A stretch of 7,540 bases of DNA. Origin: Gammaproteobacteria bacterium (lineage in GTDB: Bacteria; Pseudomonadota; Gammaproteobacteria; Chromatiales; Chromatiaceae). Position numbers and translations under genes: made by a program. Below the pieces are notes generated by a model. It saw only the letters and a list, made by a program, of their open reading frames with translations. It searched no databases and was not told the origin of the DNA. The stretch is from contig JADGBD010000092.1 of assembly GCA_015231665.1 (NCBI GenBank), positions 1-7,540 on the forward strand. Reading direction: 5' to 3'. Below are positions 1 through 7,400 of the stretch, piece after piece (position 1 is the first letter of the stretch; each line of letters starts with the position of its first letter).

Positions 1-894
1 GTCGCTGAGGTCCTTGGCATCGCCTTGCTGCAGGCGCCCGGCAAATTCGTTGAGCATCGCCTGCTCGCGCGGGCCGAGATAGTTGGCGGGAAAGCCCGGT
101 CGCTCGCGCTTGCCGGCGAGCCAGAGGCCTAGCTCGCGCTTGTATTCCTTGAGCAGGGACACCGTGTCGTACTCCGGGTGGCCCTGGAAGAAGACGAAGC
201 GCAGGCCGTCCTCGCTGGTGGCCAGGTGCACGCCCACCTCGGCGCTTTCCACCAGCACGCGCAGGCCGGCGCTTTCGAACTGGCGGCGGGAGATGGCGTT
301 CCAGCGCGAATGGGGCACATCGAAGCGGGTGTTGACGTCGTTGACCAGGGGATGACGACGGTCCAGCACCTGATGCGGGAACACGCCCCAGATCTTGTCC
401 GCCTGGGGTACGCGCTTCTGGCCGTAGCGGAATTCCAGCACGGCGTGGGTGGCCAGGCAGGAGCAGAGGGTCGAGGTGACGTGCTCGGCGGCCCAGTCGA
501 TTACCTCGATCAGCGGCCGCCAGAAGGGCTGATCCGCCAGATTCGGCCCGGCGACATTGGCGCCGGTGATGATCAGGGCATCCAGGCCCTGCTGGCGCAG
601 GTCGTCGAAGCGCTCGTAATAGTGGTCGATGTGTGCCTGGGCCTTGTCGCTGCGCGGCAGGGCATCCAGGCTGAAGGGGTGCAGGTAGAACTGAGCGATG
701 GGATTGCTCTCCCCCACCAGGCGGAAGAACTGGCGCTCGGTGGCGGCCAGGGCGGCGTCCGGCATCATGTTGAGCAGGCCGATGTGCAACTCGCGGATGT
801 ACTGCTGGTCGGCCTTTTCCTTGGGCAGGACGATCATGCCCTCCTCGCGCAGGCGGGCGTAGCTGGGCAGGCCGTTGTGGGCGATGATCGGCAT
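1..894 (-). CDS. metA: Homoserine O-succinyltransferase (MetA family), partial at the 3' end
   Basis: This enzyme transfers an acyl group, probably succinyl from succinyl-CoA, to the hydroxyl of homoserine, the committed step of methionine synthesis in the cytoplasm. The window holds the first 298 codons with no stop, so the C-terminus is cut off by the edge. Visible family features are the N-terminal RELHIGLLNMMPDAALAATE segment (34-53), TGANVAGP (110-117), STLCSCLATHA (141-151) and FFQGHPEYD (235-243). By alignment with E. coli MetA, Cys146 is the acyl-accepting nucleophile, and His239 and Glu241 match its His235 and Glu237. Ala115 falls where E. coli has Gly111; MetA proteins using acetyl-CoA usually have Glu there, so succinyl-CoA is favoured but not proven. 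The ATG at 894 has GGAGG 7 nt upstream and lies 2 nt after the stop of the upstream ATPase gene, indicating one coupled operon. The family is certain; the acyl donor is inferred. Confidence 0.95.
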   Translation of the reverse strand, partial: MPIIAHNGLPSYARLREEGMIVLPKEKADQQYIRELHIGLLNMMPDAALAATERQFFRLVGESNPIAQFYLHPFSLDALPRSDKAQAHIDHYYERFDDLRQQGLDALIITGANVAGPNLADQPFWRPLIEVIDWAAEHVTSTLCSCLATHAVLEFRYGQKRVPQADKIWGVFPHQVLDRRHPLVNDVNTRFDVPHSRWNAISRRQFESAGLRVLVESAEVGVHLATSEDGLRFVFFQGHPEYDTVSLLKEYKRELGLWLAGKRERPGFPANYLGPREQAMLNEFAGRLQQGDAKDLSD

Positions 895-896
895 GC

Positions 897-1748
897 TCAG
901 GCCTCCGTGCGGGCGATGGCCGTTTCCAGCAAGGCGAGAAAGTCTGTTTCATCGCGCACCTGGGCCACTTCCGCCGAGGTGACGGTGTAGCCGTGGGGCT
1001 GGGCTATGGCCTGATAGCGCGGGATGCGGCTGCGGAACAGGCGCGGGAAGACCCAGCGGGTGAAATCGTCCGGCTCGATCTCGGCAGCGTAGTTCAGGCC
1101 CTTTTCCGCCAAATAGATCACCAGCTGCTCCTGGAGGAACTCGGGGCGGTAGTAGAGCGGCTTGGGGTCGCTCTGGGCGCGACGGATGAGCATGTCCTCT
1201 TCTTCGGCATTGGTGGCTTGGATGTAGAGGATCAGGCTGTGCTCTGCCAGCAACTCGACTATGCCCGGCTCGTCCAGCTCGCACAGGGAGCCGCCGACGT
1301 CGTTGATGAAGTGGTTGTAACCGTAGATCTCGCGCGCCTTGCGGATGAACTCGGGCACGTCGCGCATGGCGGCGATCTCGCCCTTGCGGTACTCCGCCTG
1401 GCGGCGGACGAACTCATCCAGGGGCACGCCACCACGGGCCGGGTCACCCAGCTTGCCGACGAAGGACAGCACCGGGCCGAGGTTATCCACCTTGATGTTG
1501 TTGCGGATATAGATCCAGTCGTTACGCAGCAGTTCGCGCAGGAAGGGCGCCTGCATCGCCTGCTGCTTGATCAGATCGAGAATCTGCTCATCCAGATAGC
1601 GGGTGCCGATGCGGTAGTCACCGGAATAATGGAACCAATCGTGCCGCCGCAGCAAGGTCGAAAGGTAGGTCTTGCCCACCCCGGACATGCCAAGCAGGGT
1701 GATGGATTTGTGCGGCCAATCGCGGAATTGCTGAACACTGAGTTTCAC
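897..1748 (-). CDS. Conserved P-loop ATPase of unknown function, coupled to metA
   Basis: This is a soluble protein of 283 residues with a Walker A motif GMSGVGKT (20-27) directly after a short strand (SITLL), as in small nucleotide-binding ATPases or kinases. HFINDVGGSLCEL (146-158) is a plausible Walker B-like strand with Asp150, and LILYIQATNAEEED (172-185) looks like a second core strand ending in a loop. The rest is charged and helical, with no signal peptide or membrane segment. I recognise it only as a conserved hypothetical ATPase; substrate and role are unknown. A kinase-type reaction cannot be excluded. I chose the GTG at 1748, giving KLSVQQFRDWPHK, because a weak GAGA ribosome site lies 7 nt upstream and the Walker motif then sits near residue 20, as usual. 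A TTG at 1793 would add 15 residues unlike the family core. It ends 2 nt before metA, so it is probably cotranscribed with methionine synthesis. Confidence 0.88.
   Translation of the reverse strand: MKLSVQQFRDWPHKSITLLGMSGVGKTYLSTLLRRHDWFHYSGDYRIGTRYLDEQILDLIKQQAMQAPFLRELLRNDWIYIRNNIKVDNLGPVLSFVGKLGDPARGGVPLDEFVRRQAEYRKGEIAAMRDVPEFIRKAREIYGYNHFINDVGGSLCELDEPGIVELLAEHSLILYIQATNAEEEDMLIRRAQSDPKPLYYRPEFLQEQLVIYLAEKGLNYAAEIEPDDFTRWVFPRLFRSRIPRYQAIAQPHGYTVTSAEVAQVRDETDFLALLETAIARTEA
902..906 (-). promoter_or_regulatory. Ribosome binding site of metA, inside the ATPase gene
   Basis: A GGAGG on the minus strand sits 7 nt before the metA ATG. It overlaps the last codons of the preceding ATPase gene, which decides the metA start and implies translational coupling of the two genes. 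Confidence 0.85.
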
Positions 1749-1944
1749 GGGGGTTTCTCGCTGGGGTCTGATGGAAAGGCCCCATGCTACCAAAACGATT
1801 GGCTGCTTTGGTGGCCAAGTGTGAGGAGGCGGCTGGAAAGCAAGGTTTGAAGCGCGCCCCTCCCCATGGTCTACCTCAGTGCCCGACCCGGCGCCTGGGA
1901 AATCCGTTCAGTTTTCAGCTACCTTTAGGGTAAGGAGAGCCGCA
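1749..1944. promoter_or_regulatory. Divergent intergenic region
   Basis: This 196-bp spacer lies between the leftward ATPase-metA operon and the rightward small charged gene, so it must carry the promoters for both. I find no convincing -35/-10 pair on either strand. The best plus-strand attempt (TTGAAG at 1847-1852 with TCTACC 17 nt on) matches consensus poorly. A short imperfect dyad, TTGGC at 1799-1803 and GCCAA at 1814-1818, is weak. No SAM riboswitch or MetJ-box array (AGACGTCT-like repeats) is visible on the metA side. The promoter role is inferred from gene orientation only. Confidence 0.4.
1932..1937 (+). promoter_or_regulatory. Strong ribosome binding site of the small charged gene
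   Basis: AAGGAG lies 7 nt before the ATG at 1945. It selects this start over an upstream in-frame codon at 1879 and is the main evidence that this small frame is translated. Confidence 0.8.
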
Positions 1945-2262
1945 ATGCGAATTACCGATATCAACGACGACGTCAAGCTGACCCACCTCAACCAGCCCGA
2001 AGCCCTGCGCCGGGCCCGCCGCCCCGTGGCGCCAACCCAGGCGACCCAGCGAATTCAGCCGATCAATGAAGATCAAGAACACCAAGGCCGCAATCAGCAG
2101 AATCGCCGGCAAATGCAGCGCCGCCAGGAAAAGCAGGATCAGCTGCTCGACACCCGCGAGCCCCACGAGCGCCGCGTCGAACTCCGCCGCCAGGAAGACA
2201 GGGACCAGGCTGGCGAGACCAGCACGGATTCCACGGCTCAGGGCATTGACGTCATGGCCTAA
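1945..2262 (+). CDS. Small, highly charged Gln/Arg-rich hypothetical protein
   Basis: I do not recognise this 105-residue protein. After an N-terminal stretch MRITDINDDVKLTHLNQ, it is almost entirely polar, with runs rich in Gln, Arg, Glu and Asp (for example ATQRIQPINEDQEHQ and NRRQMQRRQEKQDQ). A central LLDTREPHERR segment at about 68-78 is the most motif-like part, and the C-terminus is GIDVMA. There is no signal peptide, membrane segment, cysteine or known domain. Residues 45-90 probably form a long charged helix, a coiled coil or a disordered linker. Support for a real gene is the AAGGAG site 7 nt upstream, GC-rich third codon positions throughout and a clean TAA stop. It is transcribed away from the ATPase-metA operon and towards the cyclase gene 161 bp on. 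Nothing visible ties its function to either. An opposite-strand hydrophobic frame (1915-2166) is judged a shadow. Confidence 0.72.
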   Translation: MRITDINDDVKLTHLNQPEALRRARRPVAPTQATQRIQPINEDQEHQGRNQQNRRQMQRRQEKQDQLLDTREPHERRVELRRQEDRDQAGETSTDSTAQGIDVMA

Positions 2263-2330
2263 CGCTCATGCAACGAGCAGCGACACCCCTGAACATGAAA
2301 CGCCACTTATCCGCTCCGGGACACGCAAGT

Positions 2331-2362
2331 TGCCACGTATGTTTCAGAGTAATGCCGTGGCA
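2331..2362. repeat. Perfect inverted repeat upstream of the cyclase gene
   Basis: TGCCACG at 2331-2337 and CGTGGCA at 2356-2362 are exact reverse complements separated by 18 nt. The arms lie about 60-95 bp before the cyclase start. The long spacer and lack of a following T-run argue against a terminator. A dimeric regulator's operator or a weak stem in the leader RNA are the possible roles; chance is not excluded. Confidence 0.4.
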
Positions 2363-2423
2363 CAGGTTGCCGGCCAGCTGGTAGGCTATGACCCATTCGA
2401 ATCCCTGAGCTTGCTGCCGCCCG

Positions 2424-4424
2424 ATGAACTGGATCAAACCCAGCCGATTTCTCCCCAGCCGCTCCCAGAGCCTGACCGCCTTGGCCTGGCTGGTACTCGC
2501 CTGGTCTGTCGCTCTGGGACTCTATCATCTGCCCGCCTGGGAGTTGGTGGAGCACAAGTTGTTCGATCTGGCCAGCCTGGTCAACCCGCCGGGGCAGTCT
2601 CAGCTGCCCATTACCATCGTCAGCATCGACGAGGCCTCCTTTGCGCAGATCGGCCAACAGTGGCCCTGGCCAAGAAGTCTGCACGCGCAACTGCTGAACA
2701 AGCTACATGCCAAGGGCGCAGCGGTGATTGCCTTCGATATCCTGTTCACCGAGGCCTCCAGCGAAGAGGAGGACCTGGCCCTGAGTCAGGCCATAGAAAA
2801 CACCCTGGGTGCAGTGGTGCTGGCAGCGGACACCGGCTATCACGAGACAGCCTCGGTGCGCCAATGGCTACGGGTAGACCCCCTGCCCCGCTTTACCCAA
2901 GCGGGAGCCGCCACCGGCCTGGCCAGCGTCAGCCTGGATGACGACGGTGTGGTGCGTCGCTTCCCGCAGCAGGACGATGCCTTCTGGCGGCAGATCATCC
3001 GCACTCTGATTGCCATGCAGCCAGGCTTGGTGGAGGAACCCGGCATACCCGCCAACGCTCTGATCCGCTATCTGGGACCACCCCACACCTTCCCCTTCGT
3101 CTCCTACTATCAGGTGGTCAACGAGGATCCCTCGATTCCTGAAGGGTTTTTTCAGGATCAGATCGTCATCATCGGGCGTGATCTCAAATCGACGCTGGAC
3201 GATGGCTCGGCCCAGGCGGATATGTTCGCCACCCCCTTTGTGCTCGATGGCGGCCGCCTCACTTCCGGGGTAGAGATCCATGCCAACCTGGTGGAGAACG
3301 CCCTCATGGGCATGGCGATCAAACCCGCGCCCGTCAGCCATGCACTGCTCGCCCTGGCGATCAGCGCCCTCATCGCCTTGCCGGCGGTGCTCTGGTGGCA
3401 TTTTCTGCGCAGCGGCCTGCTGATTTTGCTTAGCCTGGGCGGCCTCACCGGCATCAGTCTCTGGCTACTGGAGTCCCAATCCCTCTGGCTGCCTTTCAGC
3501 CACCTGCTGCTAGCCTATCTGCTGCTCTACTTCGGCATGGGGGTGAGTTCCTATCTGGCCGAGCGGCGGCGCGCCCTGGGGATCAAGTCCGCCTTCGCCA
3601 TGTACGTTTCCGGGGACGTGGTGAACCAGATGATCGGCAGCCAGGATGCCCTGCGCCTGGGTGGCGAGCGCAAGGAGATGTCCATTCTGTTCTCTGATCT
3701 GGCGGGCTTCACCTCCATATCGGAAAAGCTCTCACCGGAAGAGGTGGCGAACCTGATGAACCGCTACCTGACGCGCATGACCCGGGTGATTCATCACTAC
3801 CGCGGCACGGTGGACAAATTCATCGGCGATGCGGTGATGGCCTTCTGGAATGCGCCCCTGGATGACGATCAGCATGCCCTGCACGCGGTACAGGCGGCCC
3901 TGGGGATGCAGCAGGCACTGGCGGAACTGCGTGCGGAGATGGGGGATACCGCCACCGGCCCGCTGGCCATGCGCATTGGCGTGCATACGGGGCCGGCGGT
4001 AGTGGGCAACATGGGCTCGGAGGAGCGCTTCAACTACACGGTACTGGGGGATACGGTCAACCTGGCCTCACGCCTTGAGGGGGTGAACAAGTATTACGGC
4101 ACCTGGATTCTGCTCTCGGAAAACACCGCCGAGGTGGTCGCCGAGCAGATTCGCCTGCGCCCGGTAGACCTGGTCAAGGTCAAGGGCAAGGCCCAGGCGG
4201 TGAAGATATTTACCCCCTGTGAGGAGGAGTCCCTGGCCAGGGCCAGCAGTCGCGCCCTGGATTTTTATCTGGCCGGCAACTGGGCCGAAGCGCGCAGCCT
4301 ATGGGAGTCAATCCAGCGCCTGATTCCCGAAGACTCCCTGGCACGACTCTTTCTGGCACGACTGGACAAACTCGAAGCCAACCCTCCCGAGCATTGGGAC
4401 GGCGCCACCTCGCTGGAGAAATAG
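2424..4424 (+). CDS. CHASE2-domain membrane adenylate cyclase (class III)
   Basis: This 666-residue protein is predicted to make cAMP from ATP in response to an envelope signal. A membrane helix at about 18-36 is followed by a periplasmic CHASE2 sensor (about 40-297; ITIVSIDEASF, WPWPRSLHAQLL, AFDILFTEA, SLDDDGVVRRF and SGVEIHANLVENAL are typical). Three membrane helices follow (about 305-325, 329-349, 353-373). The cytoplasmic cyclase domain (about 415-570) has metal-binding Asp425 (FSDLAGFT) and Asp469 (KFIGDAVMAF), Lys465 and Thr539 in the purine pocket, and catalytic Asn546 and Arg550 (VNLASRLE). All key residues are present, so it should be active. Lys with Thr indicates ATP rather than GTP. 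The tail (603-650) is helical and TPR-like, as in related proteins. The ATG at 2424 is the first start after an in-frame TGA at 2406, but no clear Shine-Dalgarno precedes it. The gene converges on the FecR-TPR-barrel gene with 8 bp between stops. The ligand of CHASE2 is unknown. Confidence 0.95.
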   Translation: MNWIKPSRFLPSRSQSLTALAWLVLAWSVALGLYHLPAWELVEHKLFDLASLVNPPGQSQLPITIVSIDEASFAQIGQQWPWPRSLHAQLLNKLHAKGAAVIAFDILFTEASSEEEDLALSQAIENTLGAVVLAADTGYHETASVRQWLRVDPLPRFTQAGAATGLASVSLDDDGVVRRFPQQDDAFWRQIIRTLIAMQPGLVEEPGIPANALIRYLGPPHTFPFVSYYQVVNEDPSIPEGFFQDQIVIIGRDLKSTLDDGSAQADMFATPFVLDGGRLTSGVEIHANLVENALMGMAIKPAPVSHALLALAISALIALPAVLWWHFLRSGLLILLSLGGLTGISLWLLESQSLWLPFSHLLLAYLLLYFGMGVSSYLAERRRALGIKSAFAMYVSGDVVNQMIGSQDALRLGGERKEMSILFSDLAGFTSISEKLSPEEVANLMNRYLTRMTRVIHHYRGTVDKFIGDAVMAFWNAPLDDDQHALHAVQAALGMQQALAELRAEMGDTATGPLAMRIGVHTGPAVVGNMGSEERFNYTVLGDTVNLASRLEGVNKYYGTWILLSENTAEVVAEQIRLRPVDLVKVKGKAQAVKIFTPCEEESLARASSRALDFYLAGNWAEARSLWESIQRLIPEDSLARLFLARLDKLEANPPEHWDGATSLEK

Positions 4425-4432
4425 CTGCTAAC

Positions 4433-7400
4433 TCAAAAACGCAGGGTCATGCGGCCGAGATAATGGGGCTCCGAGTCCATGCCTGCCGCCTTGTCGCTGA
4501 GGATATTGTCCACCGCCGCCTGCAGGCTCAGACGCTTGTCGGCGCTCTCCCAATGGGCCAGCATCCCCAGGCTCCAGCCATCTGCCAGGCGGTATTCATT
4601 GGCACCATCTTCAAACCGCTCGCTGCGGTAGGTAGCCGCAGCGCCGAGCAACCAGCGATTGGGCAGGGACCAATGGCTGGCCAGACGCGCCTTGAAATCG
4701 GCCACATAGGGAATCTTGAGGCCTGGATACTGGCCTGTTTGCTGATGATCGCTGAACACGAGATCCAGAGCGATGCTGTGCCTGTCGCTGAGCAGGCGGT
4801 TATAGCTCAGACCCAGGCTGGATACCTCGCCGCGATCGAAACTGGGCACAGCTTCCAAAAAGGGCGTGGCGGTAAACACATCCTGCTTGTTCTGCAGGCT
4901 TTTAAGGGACTCCAGATCCAGGTCAAAGGTAATCGCCGGGAGGGCGAAGCTGAGGTTGTCGATCTTTTCCTGATCGGCATAGACCCGCAAGAACTGCCGC
5001 TCGCCGAACTGGCCGTCGTACTGCAGGCGGGCGCGTTCGTATTTGCCGCCGGCGGATACCAGCCAATCGTTCACCGCAATGCCCAGGGTATCCACCTGGC
5101 CGAGGGTATTGACACTGGCAGGGCGGCGCCAGGACTGCCCCACCAAGGTGATCACCTGGGTCGGCTGCAGCTGGTATTGCAGGCCTATCCGGGGATTCCA
5201 CTCATTCAGGGTGCGCTGCAGGCTGTTGCTAAACAGCACGGGCTGGAGCAACTGCTCGGATTGATTCAGCTGTAACTCCTGGTGGTACAGATCCAGCTGC
5301 AGCGCCAGGCGCTCAGATAAATTCGAATGCAGGGAGACATAGGCATCCCGGGTTTCCATCCGCCGGCTCTGTTCCAGCTCCAGGCCAACCAAAGAAACCT
5401 CGAAGCGAGTCGGCTTGTACTGCTCGGCGTATTCCAGCCCCCAACTCAGGCGGCTATCCTGACTGATATCCAGGGCCTGGCGAAACTGGACATCCTTCTG
5501 CTCGGTACGGGCGAGATAGGTCAGGCCTGAGCGGGCGCCTTCGTAATCAAACTCGCCCACCAGGCTATCCTTGAGCTCGCCCTCGCCCAGCTTGAGCCAG
5601 AGCTGATTCCGCGGTGAGACCTTGATATTCATCCCCAAGGCGTGCTGGGTCTGAGCCACGATCAACTCGCCGTCGTAGCGGCTGTTGCCATTGAGATCGA
5701 CGCTCACTTCGGAATCGGTGGCGAAGGCAAACAGTCCCAAGGCTTCATTCAGCTGACTGCCCAGCCCCAGGGTCAGCTCATCGCCACGCCCCTTGCTGTC
5801 ATCATCCCTGGCCTCGGACTCGGCGAGGATGCCACGGGCAAAATAGGCAAAGGGCAGCGGGCTCAGGCTGAAACCATTGAGGGTCAGCGCCCCCGTAGCC
5901 TGGGGCCAGGCATCGTCGATATATTCCAAATCCATCCGGGCGTAATGACCGGGGCCCAGCACCAGATTGCTGAAGCGATTGGAACCGCCAAAGGCCGTGG
6001 GGTCGGTGATGAAGCCCTTGAACAGCTCCGAGTTCTTGGTAAACAGCCCGGTGTAGCGGTCCGCCATGAAGAAATGGCTGCCGGCCCAGTAGGGCGAATA
6101 GGACTGGATGGCGTAGCGGTTGGCCCAGGCCTCCATGCCAAAATCCGCCAGAGACTTGCCCAGATTGGCGCTGCCTCTCTGATCGTTGGCCAGCTGATTC
6201 AGCGACTTGAGGTTTGGCATCAGCACCATCGCCTTCTGCGCTGCCGCGATGGAGCGACCATAGTCCAGCCGGTCGCCGTGGATGCGGCTCTCGATCAGAT
6301 GGGGCAAGGGGTCCTTGTCATCCTGCACTGAGGCTTGACGGAAGGCCTCGATGGCGCGATCGGCCTCTCCCAGCTGATAAAAGGCCACTCCGGAATAAAA
6401 CCAGCCACGGGCATAATCCGGCGCCACCAGCCCGGAGCGAAGGAAGGCATCCAGGGCCTCCCGCGGCCGGCCTTGCTTAAGGCGCAGCATCCCCTGGCCG
6501 GCCAGGGCGATAAAGTCATCGGGCTGAGTGCTCAGCAGGGCCTGAAACAGTTGCTCGGCTTGTGCCAAGTTGCCAGCCTTGGTCTCCAGGGTCGCCAGTT
6601 CTGCCTGACTTTCGCTCAGCTCGGCATCCCGCTGCAGGGATTCATGCAAGGCCGCACGGCCCTTGCGGTAGTCCTCCAGTTCCGCCTCGATCACCCCCAG
6701 CCCGAGCCAACCGCGGGGGTTATCCGGATGCTGCTCGATCACCTGAGCAAAGGCCGCGCGGGCCTCGGCTTCCTGGCCATCGAACAGGGCCAGACGCCCC
6801 TGCAACAGGCGCAGTTCCACCGCCTCCGGGTGATGGCGCAAACCCGCCTCCAGCAAGGCCCTGAGCCTGTCCTGCTCATCTGCCATCAGCAGCGCCTGGC
6901 CGAGCAAGGCCGAAGCCAAGGGATCACCAGCACCCTCGCGGGCATGGGGGGCGAGCAGGGCAATCGCCTGTTTGAGCTCGCCCATGTAAATGTGCAGGTC
7001 CGCCAAAAGGCGCGCCGCCTGGCCATCCCGCCGCGCCAGCGCCTTGAGTTTGTTGCCGGCCTGAGCGAATTCCTGCTGTTCGATCAGAGCGACGACAGCC
7101 GCCAGATGTCGCGGCTTTTTACCCGCCAGCCAGCGAGCTGGGTCAGGCCGCCAGGGGGTCACCCATTGCACCCGGTCGCGCGGATTGGTCAGCTGAAACT
7201 TTACCGGCGCCTTGCCCCGCTCCACCCTGGCCGCCTCGCCGGAGGCAACGCTGAGCTTGCCCTGCTCGCTTGCCAGATCCACCAGGCCTGAGAGCACCAC
7301 CAGCGACGTCGTACCCTCCTCGCTGACATCCACCAGCCAAACGGTGCCGCGGATCGACAGGGTCGCGGTGGGGGTTTCCATGGAAATCGCCGGAGCATCA

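Noticed and set aside
1749..1793. TTG start at 1793 for the ATPase, adding 15 residues
   Set aside because: There is no ribosome site before it, and the extra residues do not look like part of the protein. The GTG at 1748 gives a normal family-like N-terminus.
178..1850. Two long plus-strand open frames (178-990 and 993-1850), each about 270-285 codons, opposite metA and the ATPase
   Set aside because: They are antisense shadows of two well-supported genes. Their translations are Gly/Ala/Gln/Leu/Val-rich with no domain, and GC-rich codon bias explains the absence of stops.
2263..2282. GCTC/GAGC dyad just after the small gene as a terminator
   Set aside because: The stem is only 4 bp and has no following T-run.
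2330..2392. Possible sigma-70 promoter elements (TTGCCA at 2330, TTGCCG at 2367, TATGAC at 2387) before the cyclase
   Set aside because: Spacings are 14 nt or the -10 hexamers match poorly, so no pair is convincing.
2066..2941. A 291-codon plus-strand frame overlapping the small gene and the start of the cyclase
   Set aside because: It overlaps two better-supported frames, and its translation is Ser/Arg/Pro/Gly-rich out-of-frame reading of the CHASE2 region.
4301..7291. Long plus-strand open frames (4301-5275, 5642-6331, 6335-7291) opposite the barrel gene
   Set aside because: They lie wholly or mostly antisense to a recognisable FecR-TPR-barrel frame, have no ribosome sites I could identify, and their translations show no coherent motif.
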